Positions 46,572 through 55,881 of a stretch of DNA of 64,000 bases are shown here, piece after piece. Source of the stretch: Gammaproteobacteria bacterium (lineage in GTDB: Bacteria > Pseudomonadota > Gammaproteobacteria > Steroidobacterales > Steroidobacteraceae). The notes under the pieces were generated by a model that was given only the letters and a program-made list of their open reading frames with translations, made no database searches and was not told the origin of the DNA. The DNA lies in contig PLUE01000026.1 in the NCBI GenBank assembly GCA_003164785.1, positions 101,920 to 165,919 of the forward strand. Reading direction: 5' to 3'. Numbering within the stretch: the stretch's first letter is position 1; each line of letters opens with the position of its first letter. Position numbers and translations under genes: made by a program.

Positions 46572-47606
46572 TCTCGCGCACGGCCGCTCGACCGTCACGT
46601 AGATCAGCCAGGCCACGGCGAAGGCGATGGCAAACGCGAGCAAAGCCTGCACGATAGGGCCGGCGGAGGGCAGCTCACGTTGTACCTGCATCAGAGCGGC
46701 CAGATGCAGCAGGTACAGTGAATAGGACAGCAGCCCGATGAACGCGAGCGCGCGATTGTTCAGCCACGCAAAACCCCCCCAGGCATGGTAACGGATCGCG
46801 GCGACGAACAAGACAGTCAGGGCGGCGCCCTGCAGTGAGTAGCGCAGCGTCTCTCTGAACTGATCGCCGCGCACGACGAGGCATACCGCCAGGGTCAACA
46901 ACGCTGACGGCACATACGCATATTTCCAGCGCCGTTCATGCAGCGGCACCTCGTCCATCACCGGATTCTTCCACACGGCGAGTGCGCAGCCGAATAATAT
47001 GGAATCGATTCGGGTGTCGCTCGCGAGATAGGTTCGGCGGACCGCGACATGCCAACCGAAGACCAGGTAGACGCGCCACAGCAGCACGATCAAGCACAGA
47101 CTCCACAGGAACATGGCTTGTTTGCGCGCGGTCCATCCGATCCTCTGCATACCGATGAACAGCCAGGGGAACACGAGATAGAAGTGTTCCTCCACCGCCA
47201 GCGACCAATAGACTCCCGTGCCCGACGGTTGGCCCTCGAAGCCATGACTGACGATCCAATAATTTGTGTATTGCAGCATTTGCGCGATTACCGCGGGCGC
47301 GTACAGAGTACCCGGCGGATCAATCGCCAAACTCAGCAGGATGGCCCCAACTAGCACCAGGTAGAACGGCGGTAGGATCCGCAGGGTGCGGCGTAACACG
47401 AAGTGACGAACACTGATGTGCGCGTTCTTCTCGAACTCGGCGCGCAGCAACGTGGTTATGAGAAATCCGCTCAGGAAAAAGAAAATGGTCACGCCAAAGC
47501 CGCCCGGGACGAATTGTTCCAGGCCCGCATGCGCAACGAAGACGAGCAAGAAGCTGACCGCTCGCAGGCCATCGAGCGACGGGATGTGGCGAATCGATTT
47601 CGACAC
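46548..47606 (-). CDS. acyltransferase 3 family (OafA-like) sugar O-acyltransferase
   Basis: 352 residues. The preferred start is GTG 47606, one base into the stop codon of the upstream GT26 gene (TAGTG), giving MSKSIRHIPSLDGLRAVSFLLVFVAH; the frame stays open much further upstream but only as a shadow of the GT26 gene. The conserved R/H motifs are present: SLDGLRA with the catalytic-type His in FVAHAG, FFLSGFLIT, RRTLRILPPFY and WSLAVEEHFYLVFPW. Ten or so membrane helices. It should add acetyl or another short acyl group to the lipid-linked repeat unit or the polymer. Confidence 0.9.
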   Translation of the reverse strand: MSKSIRHIPSLDGLRAVSFLLVFVAHAGLEQFVPGGFGVTIFFFLSGFLITTLLRAEFEKNAHISVRHFVLRRTLRILPPFYLVLVGAILLSLAIDPPGTLYAPAVIAQMLQYTNYWIVSHGFEGQPSGTGVYWSLAVEEHFYLVFPWLFIGMQRIGWTARKQAMFLWSLCLIVLLWRVYLVFGWHVAVRRTYLASDTRIDSILFGCALAVWKNPVMDEVPLHERRWKYAYVPSALLTLAVCLVVRGDQFRETLRYSLQGAALTVLFVAAIRYHAWGGFAWLNNRALAFIGLLSYSLYLLHLAALMQVQRELPSAGPIVQALLAFAIAFAVAWLIYVTVERPCARLRKRLSD

Positions 47607-48457
47607 TATGGCCGAGGGATTTCCTGCGTGATGCCAACCGCGGGAGTGAGTTCGAACTTCAACCGGGGCAGAAGGAAGAATATACGGGGTCCGCGAACCA
47701 GGTACCGCCTGGCCAGTCGGCCAGGATCGTGCAGCAAGCGATACAGCCATTCGAAACCGGCACGCTGAATCCACTTCGGCGCGCGGCGCTCGCCGCCCGT
47801 CAGGAAATTGATCGAGGCCCCGACGCACAACGCCAAACCACGCGCGCGGCCGCGGATTTGCAGCGCCCGGGCCAGCAATTCCTGCTGGGGACATCCCACG
47901 GCCAACAGGCAGAATCGAAACGGACTCTCGTCTTCGATAAAGCGCAGGCAGGCCTCCACCTCGGCGGGATCGTGGATGAACCCCATCGGCGGGTTCAGAT
48001 GCCGCAATCCACGCAATCCATAGCGGGCGCGGAGTATCTTCGCCTGCTCCTCGGTTCCGCCGACCACGACGATCTTGTCATCCGGCTGGATGACGTTGTC
48101 GAATAAGTGGGCAGTCACGTCGCTGCCCGGGGCCGTCGGCAAGCGTAGGCCCGCACTCAACCGCAAGACATAGGCTAGAAAACGGCTGTCGAGCAGGACA
48201 AATTGCGCGGTGCGGTACAAGTCGCGAAACGACACGTCGTCACAAAAGCGGATCAAGTGGTCGACATTGGGGGTGACGGCGTAACCGTATGTTTCCGAAC
48301 CATAATCGGCGGCAATCTGCATGAATTTTGACAAATTGCAGTCGCTGAACCGCATTGTCATGGGCGGAGCGCGATCAGTCACGCCGGTCAGCGATTTGTC
48401 GGGATTTAGCATCGGATTGCAGGTAAAACCAGCCTCGAGGCCGCCGTGGCCCAACAC
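47606..48457 (-). CDS. WecG/TagA/CpsF family (GT26) glycosyltransferase
   Basis: Up to 283 residues. Family blocks: GYAVTPNVDHLIRFCDD, LLDSRFLAYVLRL with the D of the substrate site, PGSDVTAHLF, LLAVGCPQQELLA, CVGASINFLTGGERRAPKWIQRAGFEWLYRLL and DPGRLARRYLVRGP. Members such as GumM and WecG transfer a sugar to the lipid-linked intermediate; GumM, of xanthan synthesis, is the closest functional parallel in an EPS setting. The start is uncertain: GTG 48457 gives the longest frame, but ATG 48412 or ATG 48361 would fit the family length of about 250 better. It is translationally coupled to the acyltransferase gene downstream. Confidence 0.88.
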   Translation of the reverse strand: MLGHGGLEAGFTCNPMLNPDKSLTGVTDRAPPMTMRFSDCNLSKFMQIAADYGSETYGYAVTPNVDHLIRFCDDVSFRDLYRTAQFVLLDSRFLAYVLRLSAGLRLPTAPGSDVTAHLFDNVIQPDDKIVVVGGTEEQAKILRARYGLRGLRHLNPPMGFIHDPAEVEACLRFIEDESPFRFCLLAVGCPQQELLARALQIRGRARGLALCVGASINFLTGGERRAPKWIQRAGFEWLYRLLHDPGRLARRYLVRGPRIFFLLPRLKFELTPAVGITQEIPRP

Positions 48458-48498
48458 TTATATACCATATGCAAGAGCTTTCGATACCACCCGCAGCA

Positions 48499-49710
48499 TT
48501 AGCGGGCCGGACGAAACTGCTTCACCAACAATTCGACGCCGACCATATTACTGTTGAACGAGTTCAGCGGCACGTTTGAATGGCGAGTTTGGTATCGAGC
48601 ATACGGCCTGATTGACAGCCAGTGAAGCACCTGATAAGTGGCCTCGACGTTCGCGGTCTGGAAATGGTCCGTGCGCTCGATGAACAGAGCGCCATCGGGA
48701 TTTTCGGGGTACTTGGAAAGGGTGTAGCCATAGCCGGCCTTTAATCCGATTTTGTAGGTCACCTGCCAGTTCAGCGACGTCGACGCGGTCGTATCGATCT
48801 CGTTCCCGCCGGTGGTCAGATAGGTGCTGAGTTCACGGTTCACCAGCACACTCAGCGATGTTTTCCCACTGAGGCTATGCAGATAGCCAAGGCTGCCTGT
48901 GATACCCGAGAGGCCGGCGTTGGTCGGATCGACCCGCTTGGTGTACCCCAAGGTACCGTTGAAATTGGTGAGCCCGGAGACCGTGTAGGCGGCCGCCAAA
49001 TTCGCACTGAACTGGTGGTAATTGGGCGTCAATGCGAGAGGGTCGTTTCGATACTTGCCTTCCAGATAGCCGGCATCGACGCCCGCCGACAGATTGGTGA
49101 CGCCGAGGTAGCGCAAACCCTCGCGCACCGAATCCTCGTGCAAGCTCAAGCCGGGAACATCGTTGCGGGGTGAGTCCAGTACGTGGTCTTTGGCGGCCGT
49201 TTCCAACCGCCATTCCGGCGTCACGTTGACGTTGAAAGCCAGATTCGCAGTATTCTCGGTCTCGAGAATGAGTGAGGTCGACGCGGTCACGTCTTGGAAC
49301 TGAACCATGCGTTGCTCATGCCGGTACTCGACCGTGCCATCGAGCAATCGTGAGAGCTTCCATTTCAATCCGCCATCGAACAGCTCCTCGTTATGGCTCA
49401 GTTCCGTCAGATCCTGATAATCGAAGCGTCGAAATTCAGCCGTCCCGAAAAATCTCTCCTGATCGATCAAATACGTGCCTTCGACCCCGGCGCGCTCCTC
49501 AAAAAACGTATCGGCGTAGGTCGGTCCGTGCTTGCCGAGTGGCGCCGCACTGCCGCTGGGGATGTCGAAAACGTTCGTGTTGTATTCGATATCCTCCGCC
49601 GCATACGGCGTCAGCGTCCCGTCCGCCACGGCGGCCCGCCCGCTCATGGCGATCAAACATGCCCCCATCCGGATTGCGCGTAGAAGACGCGGATTCATTG
49701 TTGTTGTCAT
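48499..49710 (-). CDS. EpsL-like outer-membrane beta-barrel protein of EPS biosynthesis
   Basis: 403 residues. A signal peptide (MNPRLLRAIRMGACLIAMSG, cleavage near RAAVADG) precedes TLTPYAAEDIEYNTNVFDIP, and then a long run of alternating amphipathic beta strands with aromatic girdle residues, ending in VGVELLVKQFRPAR. The N-terminal block and the 16-18-strand barrel pattern match the EpsL family that accompanies EpsE/EpsF/EpsG export systems. It probably forms an outer-membrane pore or secretion aid for the polymer. No exosortase or PEP-CTERM gene, often found with EpsL, is in the window. Confidence 0.8.
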   Translation of the reverse strand: MTTTMNPRLLRAIRMGACLIAMSGRAAVADGTLTPYAAEDIEYNTNVFDIPSGSAAPLGKHGPTYADTFFEERAGVEGTYLIDQERFFGTAEFRRFDYQDLTELSHNEELFDGGLKWKLSRLLDGTVEYRHEQRMVQFQDVTASTSLILETENTANLAFNVNVTPEWRLETAAKDHVLDSPRNDVPGLSLHEDSVREGLRYLGVTNLSAGVDAGYLEGKYRNDPLALTPNYHQFSANLAAAYTVSGLTNFNGTLGYTKRVDPTNAGLSGITGSLGYLHSLSGKTSLSVLVNRELSTYLTTGGNEIDTTASTSLNWQVTYKIGLKAGYGYTLSKYPENPDGALFIERTDHFQTANVEATYQVLHWLSIRPYARYQTRHSNVPLNSFNSNMVGVELLVKQFRPAR

Positions 49711-50325
49711 GATGGCAATTTGGGCTCAGCCCGCCCCTGTTTTCAAGGAATTTGTTCACGGTATCGGCCCAGCAGCATCCTTCTCCATCACCGGCCCGCA
49801 AGAAGACCAACACGCAGCAATAATATCATAACCTCTCCGACGGCCGGCCGCAGGACGCGCCAGCGCCGCCGCGGCCCGCGACCTGTTCGTCACCACCGGA
49901 CCACACGCACCGGTCAGTCTTGGATTTCCCGCCGAAGACCTCGACCGATGGTTGCCCAATCTTTATCCGATGGATGTGTCGAGCCCTGACCGATAGGCAT
50001 CCGCCGATACGCGGCGCATCGCTCCGTTGCCGAGTCGCGTTCACCGCAAGGTGCAATAAATCGGACGCAGCCCTCAGTTTGAGCACGAGCGTGCGGGGTG
50101 CTGGCCTGAGATAAGGTCGTGGGGGTCCGTTGTGGGCTCATGCGCGCTTGCGCGCAGTGCAACATCGTGCGTCTCAACTCGCTGTTTTCGTGATGTTTTA
50201 TACCGCTCGTGTCGCCGAACTCAGACAACAACGGGGCGCGATGTCGGACGGTAGAGACGCTTTGTTCGAGGTCGGGATCGCGACGATAAAGGTCGCACAC
50301 CAGAACCACCGACAGGACGTTTCCC
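49711..50325. other. 615-base intergenic region upstream of the GH5 gene
   Basis: Separates the leftward EpsL-like gene from the rightward TIG-GH5 gene, so it should carry both promoters. A start-less open frame with coding-like third-position bias runs from 49832 to 49996 on the plus strand (it includes DLFVTTGPHAPVSLGF and ends MDVSSPDR); it may be the tail of a lost gene. I recognise no RNA or mobile element here. Confidence 0.45.
50262..50290 (+). promoter_or_regulatory. possible sigma-70-type promoter of the TIG-GH5 gene
   Basis: TTGTTC and GATAAA with a 17-base spacer, ending 35 bases before the start codon at 50326, which has AGGA 8-9 bases upstream. The hexamers are weak matches. Confidence 0.25.
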
Positions 50326-52278
50326 ATGAACACAGCCCCGAAGACCTTCACTCACTTGAGTGCCGCGATCGGCCTCACCTTGGCTGTTTCGACGGCGTAT
50401 GCGGCGAGCACGCTGCAACCATACATGTCGAACTTCACGCCGGCGAGCGGCGCGCCGGGGACGGTCATCACGGTGACCGGCTCCGGGTTCACGGGCCTGA
50501 CCTCGGCCTGGCTCGGCCAGGCGCACGATGCGGCGGTGAGCGTGGTAAGCGACACGCAGGCGAAGATCACGGTACCGAAGGACGCCTCGAGCGGCCAGGT
50601 GGCCCTGTTCAACAGTGCGCACGCCTCGTTCTCTGGGAGCAACTTCACGGTCAAGGCGGCGGCGGTGGCGGCGACGGCGACGGCGACGGCGGAGCAGCCG
50701 TATATGAGCGGCTTCACGCCGTTCACCGGCCCGGTAGGCACGGTGGTGACGGTGACGGGGTCCGGGTTTACGGGTCTGAGTTCGGCGTGGCTGGGCCAGG
50801 CGCATGATGCGGGGTTAAGCGTGGTGAGCGACACGGTGGTGAAGATCACGGTGCCGGCGGATGCCACGACCGGCCAGATTGCCCTGTTCAACGCGAAGCA
50901 CTCCTCGTTCGCCGGCACCTCGTTCCTGGTGACCAAGTCGACCAGTAACGCGCCGACGCCGGTGAGCGGCACCGGCACGGCCTCGGGCACGAGCAGCACG
51001 GGGAGCAAGGGCACGACCACCGCGGGCACCACTACCACGGGAACGACCGGCACGACGAGCACGGGCACCGCCGGCACGGGGACCACGAGCAGCGGCACGA
51101 CCACGGGCAGCACCACGGGCACGGGCGCCACGGGAACCACGGGCACGAGCACCACGAGCACGGCGAGCACGGGCCTGAAGGTGAGCGTCTCGGGCGATCA
51201 CTTCATCGACGGCACGGGCAAGACGGTGCAGTTGCGCGGCGTGAACTTGAGCGGTCTGGAGTTCGTCGCGGTCCAGGGCTGGGATCCGGCCGACCCCTGG
51301 GGCGGCCAGCTCGGTGCGAATGGTCCGAACTTCGCTGCCATGAAGACCTGGAACATCAACACCGTGCGCATTCCCTTGAACGAGGCCTCCTGGTTGGGCT
51401 ACACCTGCGTCGATGCGGCCGGTGTGTCGCACGATCCGGATCCGGGCAAGAACTACCAGGCCACCGTCGAACAGACCGTCACCGCGGCCGCTGCCGCCGG
51501 CCTGTATGTGGTGCTGGACCTGCATCTGAGCGCGCCGAAGAACTTCTGCCCCCTCGCCCAGAACCCCATGGCCGATGCCGATAACTCGCTCGCCTTCTGG
51601 AAGTCCATTGCCACCCAGTTCAAGGGCAACGCCAACGTCTTGTTCGAACTGTTCAACGAACCGTACCTGTACTGGCTCGCCACCCCGGGCACCGAGTGGC
51701 AGACCGAGATGCAGGGCGGCTCGATCACCCAGTACGTCACCGGCGGCACCCCCTACCAGGCCGCCTACACCTGGAAGGTCGCCAGCATGCAGGACATGCT
51801 CAACACCGTGCGCGCCACCGGCGCCACCAACCCGGTCCTGATCTCCGGCATCGCCTGGGCCGGGGACTTGAGCCAGTGGCTCGCCAACAAGCCGAAGGAC
51901 CCGTTGAACCAGATCGGCGCCGTGTGGCACGCCTACCCCGCCTTCGGCACCACCTTCGGCACCGCCGCCTACACCCTGCCGGGCGGCGGCCAGGCCTCCT
52001 ACGCCAATGCCCAATCCATCCTCAGCGCCGGCATCCCGGTGTTCATCACTGAAAGCGGCGATCAGAACTCCCCCGGCACCACCAGCGCCCCGTTCGAGTC
52101 CACCCTCCTGCCCTGGGCCGACCAAGCCGGTGCCTCCTACCTGGGCTGGGCCTGGGACATCTGGCAGGATGCCAGCAACGTGCTCATCAAGGATGCCAAC
52201 GGCACCCCCACCGACGGCTACGGCGTGTACTTCAAGGCCCACTTGATCTGCGTCGCCACCAGCTCGAACTGCAAATAG
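50326..52278 (+). CDS. secreted GH5 endoglucanase with two TIG domains and Thr/Gly linker
   Basis: 650 residues. Signal peptide (LSAAIGLTLAVSTAYA), two IPT/TIG domains (about 30-110 and 123-205) that are near copies of each other (PGTVITVTGSGFTGL and VGTVVTVTGSGFTGL), a 75-residue linker of Thr, Gly and Ser repeats, then a GH5 (beta/alpha)8 domain: HFIDGTGKTVQLRGVNLSG at the start, acid/base Glu445 in LFELFNEPY, nucleophile Glu576 in VFITESGD, and YLGWAWDIW near the end. It should cut beta-1,4-glucan or the locus's own polymer outside the cell. The catalytic part is about 97 percent identical in DNA to the gene starting at 63043 where both are visible. A clear terminator follows. Confidence 0.93.
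   Translation: MNTAPKTFTHLSAAIGLTLAVSTAYAASTLQPYMSNFTPASGAPGTVITVTGSGFTGLTSAWLGQAHDAAVSVVSDTQAKITVPKDASSGQVALFNSAHASFSGSNFTVKAAAVAATATATAEQPYMSGFTPFTGPVGTVVTVTGSGFTGLSSAWLGQAHDAGLSVVSDTVVKITVPADATTGQIALFNAKHSSFAGTSFLVTKSTSNAPTPVSGTGTASGTSSTGSKGTTTAGTTTTGTTGTTSTGTAGTGTTSSGTTTGSTTGTGATGTTGTSTTSTASTGLKVSVSGDHFIDGTGKTVQLRGVNLSGLEFVAVQGWDPADPWGGQLGANGPNFAAMKTWNINTVRIPLNEASWLGYTCVDAAGVSHDPDPGKNYQATVEQTVTAAAAAGLYVVLDLHLSAPKNFCPLAQNPMADADNSLAFWKSIATQFKGNANVLFELFNEPYLYWLATPGTEWQTEMQGGSITQYVTGGTPYQAAYTWKVASMQDMLNTVRATGATNPVLISGIAWAGDLSQWLANKPKDPLNQIGAVWHAYPAFGTTFGTAAYTLPGGGQASYANAQSILSAGIPVFITESGDQNSPGTTSAPFESTLLPWADQAGASYLGWAWDIWQDASNVLIKDANGTPTDGYGVYFKAHLICVATSSNCK
51175..51634 (+). repeat. 460-bp direct repeat, copy 1 (GH5 coding)
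   Basis: Aligns without gaps to 63541-64000 with about 12 mismatches counted by eye. It begins at the linker/GH5 junction; the linkers upstream are compositionally alike but not the same. The repeat probably continues beyond the right window edge. Confidence 0.93.
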
Positions 52279-52328
52279 CTCCGACGCAGCAGCCCGGGGA
52301 TGCACGCTCATCCCCCGGTCTCTCGATC

Positions 52329-52356
52329 AAGCCGGCCTCTGCGCCGGCTTCTTTTT
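52329..52356 (+). terminator. intrinsic terminator after the TIG-GH5 gene
   Basis: AAGCCGGC, six-base loop, GCCGGCTT, then CTTTTT: an 8-bp GC-rich stem followed by a U tract, 50 bases after the stop at 52278. The next gene starts only 28 bases later. Confidence 0.85.
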
Positions 52357-52384
52357 AACCGCCGCGCCCTGCACAATGGGTCGC

Positions 52385-53581
52385 ATGAAACCCATACCAT
52401 GGCTGGTCTCCATCCTCCTCGGCTTGTCGGGGTACTCCATCTCCTACGCGGATACGCTCGCGCCGGTATCCGCCATCCACATCAGCGGCAATCACTTCGT
52501 GGATGGCTCGGGCCAGACGATACAACTCCGAGGCGCCAGCATCAGCGGACTCGAAACCGTCGCCGTCCAGGGGTGGGATCCCTCGAATCCGTGGGGATCA
52601 CAGTCCGGCGAAGCAACTCCAAACTGGAAGTTGCTGAAGAACTGGAACATGAACATCGTCCGATTGCCGCTGAACGAAGCGTCCTGGCTCGGATATAAGT
52701 GCGCCGACGCAACTGGCGCACTGCGCGACCCGGATCCCGGACATAACTACCAAGCAACGGTCAAGCAAGGCGTGGCGGAAGCCACCGCCGCCGGTCTGTA
52801 TGTCATCATCGATCTCCACTTGACCGCGCCCAAGAATTTCTGCCCATTGGCGCAGAATCCGATGGCCGACGCAGAGAACTCCATCAGTTTCTGGAAATCC
52901 GTGGCGACGACGTTCAAGGGCTATCCGAACGTGCTGTTCGAGTTGTTCAATGAACCGTTCATGTACTGGCTCGCCACACCGAATACCGAATGGCAGGCGG
53001 CGATGCAGGGCGGCATGGTGACTCAGTACGTCACCGGCGCCCCGACTCCCTACCAGGCGGCGTACTCCTGGAAAACTGCCGGCATGCAGCAAATGCTCGA
53101 TACGGTACGCGCTACGGGAGCGACGAACCCTGTGCTGATTGCGGGCATACAATGGTCGGGCGATCTCAGTAAGTGGCTGGACAATGCGCCGAAAGATTCG
53201 CTCAAACAGATCGCGGCGGTATGGCATCCCTATCCCGCCTACGGCACGACCTGGGGCACCATGCCTTACACCTTACCGAGCGGCGGTGCTGCTGCCTACG
53301 CGAATGCACAAGCCATATTGAACGCCGGCATCCCCGTGATTCTCACCGAAACCGGTGATCGCAATGCACCGGGCACGGTCGGCGCTCCGTTCATGTCCAA
53401 ATTGCTGCCGTGGGCGGATAAAGCCGGCGTTTCCTACCTCGGATGGACTTGGGACGTTTGGCAAAATGGCGATTTCGTCCTGATCAAGGACAAGAGCGGC
53501 ACCCCTAGCGATGGCTATGGCGTGTACTTCAAACAGCATCTTGGATGTGTGTCGAAGAGCCCGGCGGCTGCCTGCCCTTGA
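52385..53581 (+). CDS. secreted single-domain GH5 endoglucanase
   Basis: 398 residues from ATG 52385 (another ATG three codons upstream is possible). Signal peptide MKPIPWLVSILLGLSGYSISYA, then directly the GH5 domain: HFVDGSGQTIQLRGASISG, acid/base Glu190 in LFELFNEPF, nucleophile Glu322 in VILTETGDR, and YLGWTWDVW. It is a paralogue of the GH5 domain just upstream, clearly homologous over its whole length but well diverged, without TIG domains or linker. A small hairpin (CCCGTGC/GCACGGG, 53585-53602) follows the stop. Since the upstream terminator leaves no room for an ordinary promoter, it may depend on read-through. Confidence 0.92.
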   Translation: MKPIPWLVSILLGLSGYSISYADTLAPVSAIHISGNHFVDGSGQTIQLRGASISGLETVAVQGWDPSNPWGSQSGEATPNWKLLKNWNMNIVRLPLNEASWLGYKCADATGALRDPDPGHNYQATVKQGVAEATAAGLYVIIDLHLTAPKNFCPLAQNPMADAENSISFWKSVATTFKGYPNVLFELFNEPFMYWLATPNTEWQAAMQGGMVTQYVTGAPTPYQAAYSWKTAGMQQMLDTVRATGATNPVLIAGIQWSGDLSKWLDNAPKDSLKQIAAVWHPYPAYGTTWGTMPYTLPSGGAAAYANAQAILNAGIPVILTETGDRNAPGTVGAPFMSKLLPWADKAGVSYLGWTWDVWQNGDFVLIKDKSGTPSDGYGVYFKQHLGCVSKSPAAACP

Positions 53582-53660
53582 CGGCCCGTGCACCCGCACG
53601 GGGGTATGAATAGGCTACGAGTTTAATTCATGCCAACTTGGTCGCGCGGCAATCTAAAAT

Positions 53661-53700
53661 GCACGGCACTATAACCGTGCTGCGCGCACTCACTGTGCGC
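53661..53700. other. two tandem small hairpins in the leader of the acyltransferase gene
   Basis: GCACGG...CCGTGC (53661-53680) and GCGCAC...GTGCGC (53684-53700), 30-70 bases before the TTG start at 53730. They could be a terminator pair for the GH5 gene or a leader structure; no U tract is present. Confidence 0.3.
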
Positions 53701-53729
53701 GACCATGCCACCGAGAGGGAGAAAGTACG

Positions 53730-55715
53730 TTGTCGCTTTGGCCGCAAACGGGACGGAAAGATGCAGTAAGACGGGCGCAGCAAGCGACCAATGTTAGTCG
53801 AGGTGATGACAGGCTCGAGCCTTCCGCGACCGGTTATCGGACGGATATCGACGGATTGCGGGCTATCGCGGTGCTTCCCGTCGTCGCCTATCACATCAGT
53901 CCCCGCCTTGTGCCTGGCGGATTCATCGGCGTGGATATCTTCTTCGTCATCTCAGGGTTTCTGATTACGCAGCTGCTCATTAGAGACATCGAGCGCGGCA
54001 AATTCTCGATCGCATCATTCTACGATCGGCGCATCCGCCGCATTTTTCCGGCTCTGCTTCTCGTCCTGTTGACGACCTATGTACTCGGCGCGATTTATTG
54101 CCTGCCGGCCGAGATGGTTGATCTGTCCAAGAGCATAGTCGCCGCGGTGCTGTCCGTTTCGAATTTCTTTTTCTGGATGGGCTCGGGCTACTTCGATGCG
54201 CCAGCCATCTCCAAACCTCTCGTGCATACCTGGTCGCTCGCCGTCGAAGAACAGTTTTATATATTTTGGCCGATTTTTTTATTCCTCGGACATCGATATT
54301 TCAAGCCGAAACTTTTGTGGGCGATGCTCGCTGTCGCGGCTGCCTCCTTCGCCTTGAGTGTGGCGGGTGTGTTTGCATTTCCGAACGCCACCTTCTATCT
54401 GCCATTCACACGCATTTGGGAACTCGCGGCCGGAGGATGTCTTGCCTACGGAGGCTTGCCGGCTCCTTTGAGCACTTTCTGGCGAAACGCCGCCGGATTG
54501 TGCGGCATGGCACTGATCGCAGGGTCGGTCTTTCTAATCAATTCCGACCTTCCGTTTCCAGGACCTCTCGCGCTGCCCCCTTGCGCCGGTGCGTTCTTGA
54601 TCATACTGTCCGGACGCGATGGTCAGTCGCTGGTGGGACGGCTTCTATCTTTGCCACCTTTGGTGTTCGTCGGGCTGATCTCCTACTCCCTTTACTTGTG
54701 GCATTGGCCAATAATCTCCTTTCAAAAGGACTATACGTTTCTCTTCAGCGGCATGTCGGAAATGATGAGCAAGCTCGTGGTCATCGCCGTCTCCTTCGTC
54801 GCGGGCATTCTCTCCTGGCGCTTCGTCGAACAGCCGTTTCGCAAAGGTCCACTACGACCCTCCAACCGAGTGCTCCGGCAGGAAGCCTTGGGGGCCGTCG
54901 TGCTCATTCTCGGCCTCGCTGCGGTCGCATGGTATTCAGCAGGATTTCCGTCGAGGTATTCACCGCGGGAGCTCGAGATAGCTCGTTATTTGCAGTACGA
55001 CGCCGTTGCGATGTTCCGTGCCAACCGCTGTTTTTTCTCCGCCCCTGGGATCGAATGGTCATTCAGCCCCGAGTGCCTAACCCTGTCGAAAACCAAGCCG
55101 AACTACCTCCTTCTGGGAGACAGCCACGCCGCCGAACTTCACGCTGCCTTCTCGGCCACTTTCGACAAGATCAATTTCCTGCAGGCCACGGCAACCGGAT
55201 GTTTCCCAACCGTGGTTCACAGCCTATCGGAGTCGCGAAAATGCTCGGCAGCCATCGATCCCATATACGCCGATTTTCTGTTGCATAAGCCGATCGACCG
55301 CGTGTTGCTGGTGGCGCGCTAGAAGCCGACGCTGCTGGCGAACATCGGGATCACGCTCGATTGGTACAAGGACCACCATATTCCGGTCACGCTTTTCGGG
55401 CCCACGGCTCTTTACGATTCCGCGGTACCGAGACTCCTGGTCAATTCACTGCGCAATCCGCATTCGGTCTTTCCAGATCTTCATCTGGACCCCTCGATGC
55501 GTGCCCTGGACCGCGCAATGTCGGACTTGGCCGAGGCCCACGGCGTCGATTTCGTCTCGCTGCTCGATCTGCAGTGTGTTGGCGGCTCATGCCTGATGAA
55601 CGTCGAGCCGGGGGCGTCGCCGTTGATCTTCGACCAGGAACATTACACCACTGACGGCGCAATGCTCATGGCCAAGAAACTCCAGGCCAGCGGCATGGGA
55701 TGGCGCGAACCGTGA
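53730..55715 (+). pseudogene. OafA-type acyltransferase with SGNH domain, interrupted by an in-frame amber codon
   Basis: TTG start with GGGAGA upstream. An acyltransferase-3 membrane domain (DIDGLRAIAVLPVVAYH, FFVISGFLITQLL, RRIRRIFPALL, HTWSLAVEEQFYIFWP) is followed by an SGNH hydrolase domain that begins YLLLGDSHAAELH. After RVLLVAR the codon at 55320-55322 is TAG, and the same frame continues without a break to 55715 with KPTLLANIGITLDWY and the final block FDQEHYTTDGAML, which holds the Asp and His of the SGNH triad. In relatives a Trp often follows this Arg, so TGG to TAG is likely. The truncated product (530 residues) keeps the membrane domain and the GDS Ser but loses the catalytic Asp/His. 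Base composition is a little AT-richer than its neighbours. Confidence 0.85.
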
Positions 55716-55818
55716 TGATTTTCGGATTGCGCTTCGGAGCCGCCGCTTACCATAAGGCGAGCAACATCCACTCCTAGGCCGGCGCTGCAAGTTCACGCGG
55801 TCGCGTTACAGCGACACT

Positions 55819-55847
55819 TTGCGCCACCGGCGTTCAACGCCTATAAC
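55819..55847 (+). promoter_or_regulatory. likely sigma-70-type promoter of the modular lipoprotein gene
   Basis: TTGCGC and TATAAC with a 17-base spacer; transcription would start near 55854, 28 bases before the ATG at 55882, which has AAAAGGA as ribosome-binding site. Spacing and the good -10 box support it. Confidence 0.45.
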
Positions 55848-55881
55848 AGCGCCACGAACTAGCTCGCCGGAAAAGGATGTG

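Noticed and set aside
49832..49996. Start-less open frame upstream of the TIG-GH5 gene
   Set aside because: Too short and unlike any family I know; might be a gene tail, but not enough to call a pseudogene.
50985..51174. Tandem ACSGGC-like repeats resembling a CRISPR or VNTR
   Set aside because: They encode the Thr/Gly/Ser linker of the GH5 protein; units are short, irregular and in frame, with no spacers. The same is true of 63350-63540.
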